DNA from: Chionis minor | Taxonomy: Eukaryota > Chordata > Aves > Charadriiformes > Chionididae | Direction: 5' to 3' | Assembly (NCBI GenBank): GCA_013398295.1 | Contig: VZSF01006858.1 | Coordinates: forward strand, 744,819 to 808,818 | DNA: 64,000 nt | Shown: positions 37,488-51,683 of the stretch, piece after piece | How the letters are laid out: the number at the start of each line of letters is the position of its first letter | Numbering within the stretch: the stretch's first letter is position 1 | The notes under the pieces: generated by a model | What the model was told of the DNA's origin: nothing | What the model saw: only the letters and a program-made list of their open reading frames with translations | Database searches by the model: none | Program-made: the position numbers and the translations under genes

Positions 37488-38809
37488 TTTCATTACGACT
37501 TCTTTAAAGGAGACCAAATCTGAATTTTAAAGGGTTGATTCAGGTTCCTTTTGACCTCTGCAGACCATATATCTATACTGTCAAATAATTTAACTCCCTC
37601 ATTGGCTCTGGAGCCCCTGTTTGTTCACATTGCACGTAACACCAGTTGTCTCTAGGGTCCCTTTTAGAACAAGCACGAAGAAGAAAACCTGGAACCCGCT
37701 AACATAGTTCACCCAAGATTCGCAATAACTGGGACCTGGTAAGATGGTTCACTCTACTCAAAGCAAAGTTTGGAGATGGACTATGCCATGTTTCGGCCCC
37801 ATCCCTGGTCCGTCTTTCAGAAGTTCCCATGTAGTCTTGTCCCTTCAAACACCTCAATGAGCCACTTATGACACACAACACAAATCCTCCTAGGCATGCT
37901 AAAAAACCCATATTTTTTTCAAGATGCAAGATATTCTTTCCATTATGCAAGCACTTAGAACTAAAAGTAATTATAATTTTGTCTTTGGGCAGCACAGGCC
38001 TTGATGGAAATCCAGGCTGAGTACCAGGCAATGAAACTCCAGGCAGTCTAACGGGGAGGACCAGCCATAGCAATGGCTGCCACTTTGCGCTTTTTGGCAT
38101 AGGCTCCAGGGGACACCAGCTTTAGCACTACAGCAGTCGATTAGTTTCAGAATGAAGAGAATTTACAATATAAGCATGTAGGTACATACACAGATATTGA
38201 GGGCATTTCTGGAATATGAATTGTGACTGCTTATTCCAAGTTTGATCTCTGTATAGTTGTGTGCATGATATAATTTATGAAAGAAATATTTTACTGTTGG
38301 CTTTATATGTTTCTCCCCCTACTTTTCATTTTACCTTATTATCAAAGTGCATGCAACTTTTATAACTCTTCAGTGAAGTCCCAGTTCTGGGACACTTTTG
38401 AGGTCTGACCTCTCAGAACAAAGAGATTATTTTGATAGAAAAACGTACCTTCCACTTGACTATAATGCTTTTGCCCTAAGAGCACTTGTGTTTGGAGGCC
38501 AAGTCTACCCTTAATTGAGAGCACTAGCAAAACTCCCAGTTGTTTCAGTGGGCTTTGTACCAGACGCTAAATTGAAACGACAGAGTTCTTCTAACTGAAA
38601 GTCTATACTTCAAAATAATTTTTTGCATGCTATTCAGAGATTTCATTAACTTTGTAGATTAGTAAGTTTTATTATTATGGGAATTTAGACCTGTTACCTG
38701 AAGCTTTTGGCAGATGGTTTCATACATGTTCAAGTTAGCTCTTGTTTAAGACCCCTCTAGTCACACTCTGATGAAGCAGAGTTAAAAATAAATAATTAGC
38801 TGGAGGGAA

Positions 38810-38920
38810 AAACAACCACCAAACAAAACCAAACCAAAAAACCAAAAAAACCTCAAAACACAACCAAAACACAAAACCCACACCAAAAATCCACAAGCAA
38901 AAAAAACCCCCAACTCCTTG
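38810..38920 (+). repeat. AC-rich low-complexity block
   Basis: About 110 bp built almost only of A and C, in CCAAA/CAAAA-like units, ending in an A8C5 tract at 38899-38911. It is the strand complement in character of the GT-rich block at 24613-24754. The minus-strand frame across it (38782-38997) stays open for lack of stop codons and encodes a low-complexity hydrophobic peptide that I regard as an artefact. Confidence 0.85.
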
Positions 38921-40439
38921 AAATAAGATGGTAAAGTATCTAGAACCAATAAAGAATACGATATGGTAGAGAGAGGAAGGAAAATAAATACCTTCACAAC
39001 ATAAAAATATTCAGTCTTGGGAGATGCCCTGATAGGTCTTTACCCTTGGGCTGTATCTATATCTACATTAGCAAGCTAAGCAGAGCCAGGACCCATTTTC
39101 TGGCCCTAAGACCACCTGGCATAGCCAGGCCACATGCATGCTGTGAAACCTTTTAGGCTCTAGGATTGCACCAGGCAAAGCTACCTCACCCACAGCAGTG
39201 TTCAGCCCTTGCCCAGGACTGGCAAAGCTTACCAGCTCCACTGGGTTACCAACAGGTGGGTTACACAGGTGGTCAGCATAACTAAGCATAACCAGAAAAA
39301 CGTTAATTGACAAGCAGAGACATACAAATACTTCTCTTTGTGAGCGTGACATCAAGACAGTCCAGAACACAGTGGAATATACCTAACTAAGAAGCTCATA
39401 GCTCAGCCCATGAATACTAATAAGCCATAGCATATCACTATCACAGAAACTGTGTAGGTGACACTAAAAAAAACCCCAAAACAATAAAGCCTTCCAATTT
39501 TGAAAGTGAGACATTTGAAAGACTGGTAAACCCATAGCTCTAACTGTACAGTATTAAGGGAATTGGTGCACTGAGTGGAGTGCAACAGTTAAGATCACTT
39601 TGCTGATTTAAAAACAGAATGCCAAAAGAACACATGATATACTATTATATCTCTGGCTTTAAACTTGAACTTAGCATAAATTATTTCAGGAATGTTTTGC
39701 ATAGTCTCTTTTTATATCTCCAGTGCAAAATCTATTTTGATTGTATGGCCCTGGAACCAGTCTGCTATTTTTCACATTTTATCATTTTTGGAACTAGTAT
39801 GGTACAACACAGCTTTCTTATCTTTAAACCTGCACCACCCCCACCAAGGCAAAAATAAAACACACTGCACCACTTGTAAAAGCAGAAGCTAGAGTGGAAA
39901 TATCCATTCACTTAGGGAAGGGTTTGCATCTCCAAAGGAGAACTGAAACAAGAGCTGAAGAATGTGGCTAAGCTACCACATATGCTACAGCAGTATTCCA
40001 TAGCTTAATGATCTTTAGTACAGCAAACCGTCAAAAGGCAAAGCTGTGAATCTTTGTGAAAGAGAAGGAGATTTAAAAAAAAAAAGAAAAGAGAAGTACT
40101 TTAAATTACTAAACACCTTCATAATAGGCCAGCTTTAGAACAAAGCAAAGATGAGAGGAAAATAGGTGGATGCAAGAAGGAAAGTAACGAAGAGTATCAC
40201 TGGTGGAATTCCTTGATCTTTCAAATTTTATAAGGTCCCATCCCAGTGACTGGGAAGCGCCATCAAAATACGCCATCGATGCAAAATTAGAAGATATTGA
40301 TAGTATGTAGGAGGTAGAGGCTACATCAAGAAATAACCGGTTGTCACAGAACAGGAATAGATAGATCAACCCCAGGAGCTCAGAATTCAAGGTGGAGTTA
40401 CAGATAAATGCCCTGATCTAAAAACATCTGATGCTGTCT
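38921..40439. other. non-coding stretch
   Basis: No gene. A CTA8CCCC tract lies at 39464-39477 and an A11 run at 40075-40085. The sequence from about 40120 to 40439 may be an extension of the old CR1-like element that follows, but I cannot align it. Confidence 0.55.
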
Positions 40440-41024
40440 CACTAGTTGGCAGGATTAGAAAGTGTTTATAACAGGGTGTCTACAAGCATCAATATCACAG
40501 TTGCAGGGAATGCAAGGATCATAGTATTTCAGAACAGAGATAGAAAATCTTGTCAGCTTACAAGACATTTATGAGACTCACATAGGCGGTTAAATACAAC
40601 AGTGGCCAGTCATATTCAAGAAATTGCTTCAGAATGGGATTAGTTTAGAGAAAAATTTGGTGCTCCTCCAGGAAGTAACAGAATTTCATACAAGAGGCTC
40701 AGAAGGGGTAGGATTACCTATAAGTTCATTGTAAGGAAAGGGACAATCCAGGAAGGAAAAAAGTTGTCTAAGGTGAACACAAACAATGGCACAAGAACAA
40801 ATGGATAGAGACTAGCCATACATATGCTCAGACTAGAAATTAGAAATCAGTTTCTAAGGAGGAGAAGAAGAATTTGTCTGTCTTAAGACACTTCTGAAAA
40901 ACCGTCTGGAGAAATTTATCACTTTCAAGGTATAGCTGTATCAGTTTGTATACTCTAAATCACATTTGAGAGAGGAAACAACTGGACTCAACACTTCTAG
41001 CTTTGTCTTTCTATAACTTCTATG
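40440..41024 (+). mobile_element. very old CR1-like LINE 3' end (probable)
   Basis: Landmarks in order: 'taacagtggccagtcatatt'-like sequence near 40600, 'ggcacaagaacaaatggata' near 40788, 'actagaaattagaaatcagt' near 40830 with 'ttctaaggag' after it, and an end of the form 'actggactcaacacttctag' leading to 'tctttctataacttctatg' at about 41024. Old amniote CR1 copies show the same order: an 'acaagaacaaatgg' phrase, a 'tagaaattagaa' phrase, a 'ggactcaatgac' phrase, then a 'ttctatg' end. It is more diverged than the copy at 21775 and seems to belong to another lineage of CR1. The start is uncertain. Confidence 0.6.
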
Positions 41025-44000
41025 TATGTCAAGTCTTGTTACCTTAGTGACCACACAGGACAGCATACCATGTCAAAAGTATATGAACCTGTAGCCAGAG
41101 GAGGCAAAGCAAGTGTTATCCTGCTGTGTTCACATGAAACTCCTGAACACACACTACACAAACAGCAGGCAGGTGATTCGTTATGAGTGCCTACTGCTTC
41201 TCATGGATCAGTAAACATGCTCTGTTTATGGAGATACCTGCAATGCTAGCGATCCTCCGACCACAATGAATCCCACAGTCATGGGTGCCAAGGAGACATG
41301 GAAATAGCATGATTTCCGTTTCCATTTCCACATGCTCCCAGACCATCTCAAAACCCTCTGCCCATGCTGCTCAGCTCACTCGGTACTTTCACAGCAATGC
41401 CAGTTGCCTGTGCATCAGTAACGAACAGCTTGTAAATTCAGCCTTGAGCGCTACTCTTTCTACATTTGCTTTTCCTTATCTCTATATTGATATATTTCTG
41501 TCTTATTTACCCTCACCCGAAACTATCACACATTTTCTTTCAGGGGCAGACCCCAAAGAGCATGTCATTGTTCAGACACGTAAGCAGCAGGTCAGCTCCT
41601 CTGCAGTGCAACTAACTGAAACACCTTAAAAAGACAAACAAAAAACAGCGTCTCCAGCCATATTTATCTGCGGTTTTGCAAATCAAACATCAACATGCAT
41701 AAACAACATAAGGACTAGCTAAAGGAAATCAGACGCCCTACAGAACTTGGCATATCTCCCCCAAAATGTTTGAGTTGAACTACAGCATAATTATTTTTAA
41801 TTCTGTTACAATTTCAGATTAGTTAAGGAAATTAACTCAGTACAGACTAGTTTTTTCTATCTTGTAGAATCAAGTCATCTTCATACCACACCCTGATTTG
41901 CAGCCAGTGTGTAAAACTGGATTATTTAGCGAAGCCCAAAGAACACTCTCCCCCCCTCCGAATATAACGTCACTACAAAACCTTAAGCAGATTCAGGTTT
42001 ATTCAATGTTTTAAATTCCCACAGGCTGCAATAGAGATTACATTTGGTAAAACATGGTTCAACCTTGGAACACTCATTTCACATTTGAGTCATTCTCCTG
42101 AAGCCAATTCCTCTGAGGGACTACCAAGGTGAGTACAGGTTAGACAATTGGACCACATATTAATCAATGGGAATATTCTTTATCATGCAATTCAATCATG
42201 AGACATGACTTAAGACTTAGAAGCAGTAATATACATCAGTCACAGTAATTTTGGGAAAGGCAGAAGGAAGATGCTTGACCTTGTTAACTTTGGAATGGAT
42301 GTGTGTCATTTTATCTGATGTAAACCCAACAGCTGAAATGGGAGCATCTCAGTTAGAAAAACATGTCTTCTCCCATTATAGGCTTTTCCAGTTTAGAGAA
42401 CTATGCCTTTGCCTTGTCTTTGCAATTCAGCTCATATTTGCAGCAGCTTGTCTTTTCTAGATACCAGGCATTGCATTTTCTATTTTTCATGATTTAGGAT
42501 TAGTAATAGGTCAACAAAAGACTACAAAGAATATTTCATTGGCCATTTGCACCATCGCACAGACCGACACCTCGTCCTGAACAAAGGCCTTAAACTAGTA
42601 ACTTTAAAGTTATTTATAATCTTCAGGGCAATTCAAATAATTGTGCTCCCCCAAGGAGGAGAATTGATGTTTTCAGACTAAACACTATGGAAAATAGTAG
42701 GTTCTATTGGTTACTATGCAATGCATGAATTTCCAAAACATTAACCCTTTTTATAAGGGTCCCTTTCCATTTGACTAATGGAAAGATAATCTGGTTCGAG
42801 ATTTCCTCCTCCCCTGCTTTGCATACATACATACTAGTCAAATATGAGGGTATTTCCCCCCTGTATTGTTAAATCTCTTTATGCTGATGATGAATGAGCT
42901 ATCATAGGATACACAGAACCTGATATGCTTTTCCAGACAAGGCAGTTAGCAGTTAAATACAGGGTTCAAGTGAATCAAGCTGGATTCACACAAGAGTAAT
43001 AAAGCGCTCACTTAAAATTTGGTCTTTGCCTCAGGGCTTTTATAATCTTGTGGCAACTGGTTCAAATTTGCAGAGTATTTCAGAGGCCATCTTACTATTC
43101 AGGAATTTGGGGGGAGGAAGCTTTTTATATTTGCCTCCTATAGTAAAATTCTGTGCATGTTCTATACAATTTGGCTGAAGTTGCTCAGTTTTACCATAAG
43201 TGGCCAGTCAGAAGTGGCATAGGTGACTGATACTCATTCGTAGTTTCAATGGTTTGTTTCAGTTTGAGGTTTGCATTGACATCAAACTTTTGCAGTACGT
43301 TGTGGTAGTTACAGCTGTCCTCTTTCAATGTACACAGAATACACATAGCATAATGAAACTATATGCATCCCTAAGCACTGCAATAAGTTTCGCATATCAA
43401 ACATTTTTCAATGTCTTACTGCACTCTGATCTCTCTCCACCACAACTAGACCCAACACAGTACAGGAATTTTCAGAGAACAACCACTTTCAAAATAAGCA
43501 ATTATTGATTTTAGCTGTATACGTGGAATAGTGTTTTTGAGGTGTCATTTATACACATGGAAACAAAAGTCATATAAACACTAGTCCTGGGTTAAAGGAG
43601 ACAATATCTCTGAATGTTTATATAACAGAGACAGATACGTAATACACATTTTTATACACACAAATGTATTAGAATATGGGCATAACACTTATTTTCTTCC
43701 TCTACAGATCATTAAGACGACCAGTATCTCAAAGGATACCTCCAAGCTCAGGCTTGCCAAATTAGACCTTTAAAAGGTTTAGTATTGCAGTCTCAAAAAC
43801 TACACAGTGAGAATGTGAAAGCAGCAAATTCTAACTGTCAGCAACAGATACCAGAAGTTTAAGGAATTCTTCAGTGTGCTGGGGAGTAGTTCAGAAAACT
43901 CCACCTAAGAACTCCTTGGCAGACAACGTTATTTACTAGAATAGTGCCTTAAGTGGTTACAATTGACAGTAAAAGCATAGTCAGAATAAGGGCGTGACAG

Positions 44001-44931
44001 TTTTTAATTTCCACTTAGCACAAACAAAAGTAAAATATATTCATTTTAAAGTACAGCACTGTAGAAAAAGAAAATGTTGTGTGTCACTTAATGTCTGAAA
44101 GGACATGAGAGTTTCTCCTTTGTAATTAAGAAAAAAACAAACACAAAAACATATGTTCCTATGATAACAGATGTTGACTTACACCATCAAAACAATACTG
44201 AATTGTTCTGGTTTTACTGTTCAGCAGTATGCAGTTCAAACGGAGCCAGAAAGCATGAAAGCATCTCCCCCCTCCGTGTAAAACCGTAAGTTTTATTAGA
44301 CCCATTATAAGAAATAGCAACAAAGGAATTCTAACAGTTTGACAAACCCATAGTGAAAGAGATGGTTGAACCTGAATTATACTTGATTACATGAAAGCCA
44401 AGATACCATTATAAAAGACAGTTTATACACATTTTGGCTTTAGATTTTGAAATAGTATGTGCTTGACGACTGAAATAGCCAAGCATTCAGGCGAAGACAT
44501 CTTCACCTGAGTGCAGAACGACGTGGAAAGATAAACGCAAAGAGAAAGCTCTCTTTCCTTCCTTTTCCCCTTCAGCTCCTACCCCTCCAGAGTCAAGCAC
44601 CAAGCCAGTTCTGAAGAGGAACATCCAGTGGGCACACTAGAGTTTCACACCCCACTGTCCCCCAGCCCCTTCCCCTCTCTGCAGGGTGATTTGGCCAACT
44701 CCGACCCTCTGCTTCAAAGCCTGCTGTTGCCCTGTGCTGCACAGCATTCCCTGAAAGGCAAAAGTTCTCTCTAAATATTTTGAGATGATTAACAGATATT
44801 TTTGTAAGTCCTTCTTGCTTTCAGTTGGAAAAAAACAAGGTGGACTTTCTACCTTTTCTAGCCACAGTTGTTTGGGTTTTTTGGGGGGGGAGGAACCAAG
44901 CACCTCCTATTTTCTCCACACATTTTTCCAG

Positions 44932-44950
44932 TTTTTTTTTTTTTTTTTTT
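44932..44950 (+). repeat. T19 homopolymer
   Basis: This is the longest homopolymer in the window. It may be the reverse-strand tail of a retroposed sequence, but the sequence to its left (the body side for a minus-strand insertion) is not recognisable. It is likely to vary in length between individuals. Confidence 0.9.
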
Positions 44951-47900
44951 ACAAGGAAGCTAAGCATGCAGTTCCCTAGGGCTCTTCTGTGAAATCAGAA
45001 AACCGAGCACACAGCATAAGTTTGCTTACATACAAAGGACTGGATAAGGTTCCGTGCAAGGTAGCCCTTTGACAGGATTTTCGCAGTGCCAGGTCTACAC
45101 TGAAAACTTTACTTCTGAAAGAAGTTAGCTGCTCTGAGAACAAAAAAGTACACCAGTGAGTAAGACTCATGAGTACACAAAACTGGCACAATATTTATAC
45201 TCTCACTCATATACCTGATGAAAGCATATAAAAGAGGATACAAAGGAAAACAAGGCAAAAACAACCAACCAGAGTATTCAAGGATTTTTAAGGGCTACAC
45301 CCTTGCTGACATTTCAGGAATTCCTGACGATACAGAATTTTCTGACGTGAAAGCAGTTTCTTCCTAGAACTTTTCATCAAACCACTGTGGGCTACAGCTA
45401 CCACAAAATGTTTTCTACTCATTGCATGCTATTCCATGGTGATTGCTATGATCATCAGACAAAGCATTTACATGCGTTAAGTGTACATAGCATGAAATCT
45501 CACAGTGAGTACCTATTACTTCAGTTCTCTAGAGCTTACTTCACATGCATGTATATTATACATACAACAAGCATAAGCACACACTGCAAAATACATAACT
45601 TGAATTTCTTATCACTGAGCATTACAGGATGATAATCCGTACAGTTCCTGTTCAAAGTAATTAAATGACCTGTCTACATGGACAACCCTTTAAACAATAT
45701 AGCTTGAGATCTGGAAACAAGAACCTCAATTTTTCATCTCGAGCTTACTTCCTCTTATGTTATGAAAGCAAGCAGTTTTCCAGTGGTTAAAAAAAAAACT
45801 TCTTTCCTCACCCTTCTACAGGACCAGTAAATCGCCAGCAAACTTTTCTTTTAAAAGAAAGAAGGAAGTAGCAAAGATACAAAAAATAAATATACCAGGT
45901 ACTTCAAAATAAAAGGTCATGGCAAAACATAGTTTGCAACATGGCTGCAGAGCCTGGAATCAATTTGATACTGCGCTATTTTAAAATTCCTGTTACTCAC
46001 TACACCATTCCTGGTCTCCAGGAGGCTTGGGGTGGGCGGACAAGAAGGGGAGAGCACTAATTGAAAGCAGTACAGCTCTGCCTGTGAGAAGTCAAATGGC
46101 AGAATCTATTTGCCCAGCTGACTTTAATGTGAGCAAAACCTAATCCAGAGATGATCTTATGAAGGACCCAAACCCTCAGCTACACAGCACCATGCTGAGT
46201 GCCAAAATCATGAGTTGACCCTGTATTCCTGTAAGGTCAGAGGAGCTCAAGAACTAGGTTGAAGTTTTAAGCAAGACAGACACTTTTATGTCTTTTGGCT
46301 ATGAGAATTACAATGTCATTTAAGAAATCTGAAAGCACAATAAGCTTCTGTGTATGTAGAATATGTCCAAAAATAGGTAAGTCTAGCTTTATAGAGAAGG
46401 AAAGGAAATTAGATTGTTTTTCAGTACCTACAGTAATTATTAATGAACGTGTATTAATATACAATTATCCTCTTGAGAAAGCAGGGGCTATTTATGTCAT
46501 AATTGGGAGTCAGTTATTTACTGTGTACCTGCAGATCCTGCCAAGCACAGATTATCAGCAAAGAAGCTCTTCTGACTTCAGCGGTAGTGTGACACATTAA
46601 GACATTCAGAAAGTAGTAGAGGGCCATAGCTATGTTACACATCACTTAATTCCTGCCTTTAAGGTACAGTATGATAATAAAGTGCTAATGCTTACTGGAA
46701 TTTCCAGTGGAAATTCAGGCAGTCACTCCTTGGCAGAGACACAGTTTTTGGTTCTGCAGTTCCACAAGAATTCACTATGAACTCAAAAGGAATGGATGTG
46801 ATATGAACTGATACTCCTCCTAATCATAGTGTATTTTTTTTTTTATTGTTCATGAATCAACATCAGTGCTCAGAATTCCTTCATTCTATAGTGGATACTC
46901 TAACTACACACCAGGTCTGATTTGTAAAGTTCAGGCTACAGTTAAATAGTCCCAAATGTGCAGGAAAATCCGTTCTGCAGTTGCCTTCCAGTCCAATAGC
47001 AGAATTAGAGGAAACTCATGAAGACACTGAACTCTGTGTTGATAATTAGATTTTCAGAATCACTAAGCATTATTCTGAAGTGGCTCTGCCTAAATCGGTA
47101 ATTAAGCAATTTTTGAAAAACAATTTCCCTTTGATTTGAGCATGTGATACTCAGTAAACAAACTGCAAACTGTCTACCATTCATACTTCATTTTACACAT
47201 TTCGTTTTCGCAATAGCAACTGTTCCAGCTTGAAGAGCATTTGCACTAACTTGAATTTCCAACCTTACTGTTGCAAAGTGTGTCAAGAGCTTGAAGTTGC
47301 TCATCTGCATAAACCATTTCCAAATGGTAACACTGGACCTATAACAACAAGCTCATTCCCTAGTCTACACTCTTTGTCCTCATTCTGGGCAGGCTGAAAC
47401 ATAGTTAGATTGGCAAGAACTGAAAAACGAATGGGGAGATCCTTGGCTAGACTGCTGTACTAGCACTCATTTTCCTTCAGTCATACCTTGTTTTGGTAGC
47501 ATGGAATTTTCTTCCTAGTACGTAATAACATGCAAAGTTTCTGTACACTTTTTTGCTGCATGGTTTTCATGAATGGTTTGCTAATGCATGTCATCATTGC
47601 ATAGGGGTTTTTTTTCATCTACCGTACACACCCCTCATCTTTTTGTGTGTGCGCATTTGGCCCTTCAGGATTTGCTGGCAAAACACATGCAAGCAAAGCA
47701 GTATGGCAGTTACAATTGTAACCGTTAAAGTTACATGCAAATTTAATTTTTTTCCGTCTCAGATGCTGAAACTCCACAAAATACAGGTTTTTTTCCCTTT
47801 TCAGAGGTGTAATGACAAGCTAATTCTCCCAAGAAAGCAAAAACTGAATATTAAAAAACCCACCTGAAATCTTGATCAAAACAGTGATTTTCTATTAAAA

Positions 47901-49387
47901 AAAATTGTTTCTAGTGAAAACTTCCAACACATCTCAACTTTTCTTGGATGCTAAGTATAGAAAGGATGCTGTGGCATTTTACAAGAAAAATAAATGAGAG
48001 GCAGACTTGTTATCAAAACCTCAAATTTTTTAATCCAGATGTTTTTAATTCAGGCTTAACAACAAGCAAGAAGAGAGAAAAATGGGGAAGAGAAGCAGAA
48101 AAAAAGATTTAAATTAGCAAGAGCAGATGGATCTTCCAGAAAACAAGACAAAAATAACTTAAATTAGTTTGGATAAGTAGTTTGGTGAAAACAAACCAGG
48201 GACATCTACGAATAAGCTAAACACTCATTTCCACATAAATGTTTGTACCTTCATGAAAAACAGGCAACATCAACTAAATTAAAAAATTATACCACTTGGG
48301 GATCTTATATTTCAGACTAAAGCATTTTATTCCACTCTAGATATTTAAAGAATTTCCAACGTGATAGGGAGTATGACTCTAGCACCTTACCGAATATGAC
48401 TTTAAGTAGTCAGAGGCTGTTTTAACACAAATATTTAGCTAGATGTTTTCTGTGAAAACAGTTTTAGAGGAAGAGTCTGTTGGGAGACACTACTGAAGCA
48501 CAGTATCAGGGGTAAGTACTAATCCTCTGAAGAAATCCAGGTCTGCTGTGTTATTATAAAAGCAGATAAACAATTGTTGCAATTTATTTTATTTTTTAAC
48601 ACCACCCTGGTTTCCACTTACATTGCAAAACAGTTATTGACTCTCTCTCAGTACCAATATAACGTTTTTAGTTCAGTTTGTATGTTGGATTTAGCTTTTC
48701 CCACATCCTGACCAGGGCAAACCAGAGCCATACAGTCAATTCTGGCTAAAAAGCAGGGAACTAGTGACAAGAAATCAAATCTGTTTCTAGAAAAGCTGAA
48801 TATATAGTTTGTATTGCTTACGAAGCCACTGTCAACCTGCTCTGGCACTTCAAAAACAGATTATCCTCTGTTAAAACAAGATATAAAGACAGGACAGACA
48901 GAAAAAAATTCACAGATGTAGTTATTGCTGTATTTAGTACAATATAGGAAGCTCACCGTACTGGTTTGGATTTAGCCTTCCAAATGTCCTTGGCTACTTA
49001 GTACTCTTTTCCGAGCCAAACCAGGGGCATTCTTGGCTTCAGTTAGATTTTTATTAGCCCAACACATCCCAGTCTTCTGTTCCCTCGATACTGAGTTTTC
49101 TTTGTAAACCAGGAGGAAAACAGGGTATCTGCAAATACTAAAAAAAAAAAAAAATCACAGCATCTTAGTGTGAGCTTGCAGTATATGTGTCATTTCTTTA
49201 TAGACACAATCCAATATGCTTGCCCATTTTCCAAATTTAGGTAATAGAAACCAATTAAGTCTCTTGGTCAAAAAAAGAGGTTACCAGCTATACATGAAAA
49301 TTGATTTTAATCTCTGTGAGCTTGGCTTATAAGGAATCTATTTGGAATCACTTTGAAAAGTTTCCAGGAGGTAAGTTTCTTAAAATG

Positions 49388-49419
49388 CATTGTAGTCATA
49401 CACACACATTGTAGTCATA
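49388..49419. repeat. 13-bp direct repeat around a CA run
   Basis: CATTGTAGTCATA occurs at 49388-49400 and 49407-49419, separated by 'cacaca', giving a 19-bp period. Confidence 0.85.
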
Positions 49420-51683
49420 GAGCATACTTGATAATGGAGGGAATTTTCTGCAGCTGTTAGAGTGAAGCTATTGCATCTCTCTGAAGACAAAGATTTTAGA
49501 TAAATTATACAAATCTTACAAACAGATTTTCCAGAAGCAAGTACTGTCATGTTTTCTATCAAATAGGAATACAGATCTATGATAGCACTGTGATTTAAGT
49601 ATACTCTGCATTAGGTAATTTCATAATAACTCATGTCTACCAGCAGACCTGGATATGAACATACAAAGCAGAATTATGAAGTCTGACTAATAATAAATGA
49701 GACCCTCTCAAAGATGTGAATTTTTCCTGTCTTAAACAATCATCATTTTATGGGATGAACTATTCTCTAAAGTTGCCTATCCTTAAACCAATTAAAGGGA
49801 GAGCCCAGTTAACCAAATTCAGATACACCTATGACTTTCTAGAAAGCTTAATGAAGTCCACGAGTCCTTTGTAAAGTTTCATTGATGCCAAAACAGAGCA
49901 TAACCAGGGCTGCAGAGAACTGCAGAACAGAAAAAATGCTGCTTAGCTCTCCACCATCTCTATCACATGACGTGCGTGCATTATTTGCATTAAGAGGAGG
50001 GTGAGGGAATCCAGCCCTGACAATATGAGATATTCATTGTCTTAAATGGAACAAGGAGAAGGAAGGAGAACTTGATTTTGCAGGACAAAAATTTTGGAAG
50101 CTAAGTATGATAAGTATTTTACTAGGAAGTCAAACTACTAAGTTATATTCAGTCCTGCTTATTTGGAAGTGTTAACTGAATACCCATCAACTTCAACAGA
50201 AACACAATTAGCCCTCAACACACCACTGTCTAGCACAAATTTAGTCTGTGTGTCACCTAGTTACAACTCAGACTGATTTTAGACCACACGGCTCTTTTTT
50301 GAATTTGGGGTACAAAACTTAATTCTATTGCATGGAGAGAAGTTTGTAGAATCAATGGCAACAACATACAGGACTGTGAAAGCATCATACAGCTACATCC
50401 CACTGTTTATAGACACTATATACTCAAATAAGATCTTCCCTGTTCACTTTTCCAACACTGAGTAGTCTTTGAAGAGGAGACAAATGGTACAATTTTAATG
50501 AGCACAGTATAAGATAACCATAGAGCAAAGCTAGAAAGTCTGTTAAATACAAGAGAACTCTGCAGTCAGATTGTGCTATTGATTTGCTAGTTGTCTATAC
50601 CACTTCCCCTACTTCGAGAGGAGCTGTAGAAAGACCAACACCTGTGTGATCACTTGCAGTATTCATATGAAGAATTAGTAGGCTGTTCTCCTCTCTGTGA
50701 AGTGCAAAGGCAAGAAGAGTAACGAACAATTAATGCTAACTTGAGAGGAGATGACAAAACTGAGATCACTAGCACATACATAAAAATCTGCTTAGCTAAA
50801 GACAAAATGGTAACTCTTTTACACTATCCCAAGTGTTGCCTATATCTATATAAGAAATACATCACTTTCTCATTCTCCTTTGCATTAAGAAGTGTTTACT
50901 GATAGAAGGCCTAATGATATATTTAAAGTTTATTCGCAGATTCTGTAAAGTCTTGTTATTAATTTAAAAAAATAAAAACAAAAAAAAAATCACACTGAGA
51001 AAGACTTTTTTGCAGGTGGACTTTTTTTTCCCCAGCCAAGTTTGAGTTTTTTTTGTGGATTATATACATCAATAAGACTAGACTCCCAGAACATGTTTTA
51101 TAAATACTTATATAAATAGGTTCCCAAGCCTAGCTTCAGGTGTGCAGGCATCTTAGGAAAAATAGTTGTGATGTGAGCAAACTACTACTAGGAGTTGGGG
51201 AAGCAGGGGCAGAAGAGTTAATTTAAGGCATAGGTTACTTGAGAGTTTACCCTTTTTTCAGCACCTCACCCCACAAAAAGTTTTCAAACACAGGATCCAT
51301 GCTTTATGTTAAAACTTAAAGCAAGGGGTTTCACTGAAACCTAAGTTCAGTAGTCTTAGCTACTGAAATGTGGGGTTTTTCTTAAATCATCGCCTAATAA
51401 GAAAAATGAATAGATTCAGCTTAGATTATCTTACTTGCTATTGCCTTACCATAAGACTAGAGTTACTGTATTTGCAGTTACACCATAAAAACATAACATT
51501 TGATTCTTCCTTTCCAGACAAGATCTAGTAGAGCTAACAAAAGTACAGGAGGACTACCTAGATGACCAATGACATGGAACAGCTACCAGAAATTATTACA
51601 TATACTTGAACTCTCTTTTCCAGCCTGAGAAAATTTCACAAAGGTGTATAATATTACTAGCACATTCCATGTTAATAGGGAAT

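Larger units (their letters stand above)
32626..38809. other. long non-coding stretch
   Basis: About 6 kb with no supported gene. Contents: an A13 run at 33630-33642, a CT-rich patch near 34305-34325, two perfect 18-bp palindromes at 34395-34412 and 35043-35060, a GGT8AA tract at 36647-36658 and an (AC)7-8 run at 37471-37487. Frames of 116 to 133 codons (33368-33718, 34343-34714, 37699-38100) show no domain. 'caaaactcccagttgtttca' near 38529 resembles an old repeat phrase, but too weakly to call. Confidence 0.6.
41025..51683. other. long non-coding stretch
   Basis: Over 10 kb with no supported gene and no recognisable interspersed repeat. Simple features: T19 at 44932-44950 just after a G8 run near 44883-44890, T11 at 46834-46844, a GGGGT8 tract at 47604-47615, A15 at 49140-49154 and a 13-bp direct repeat at 49388-49419. 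Open frames of about 100 to 114 codons (41285-41629, 46295-46600, 47553-47867) carry no recognisable domain. Confidence 0.65.

Noticed and set aside
38470..38580. Old interspersed repeat around 'caaaactcccagttgtttca'
   Set aside because: Only one short phrase resembles a remembered amniote repeat, which is too little for a call.
44883..44950. Processed pseudogene tail (T19 on the plus strand)
   Set aside because: For a minus-strand retrocopy the gene body should lie right of the T-run. Sequence there encodes nothing recognisable and no target duplication is visible.
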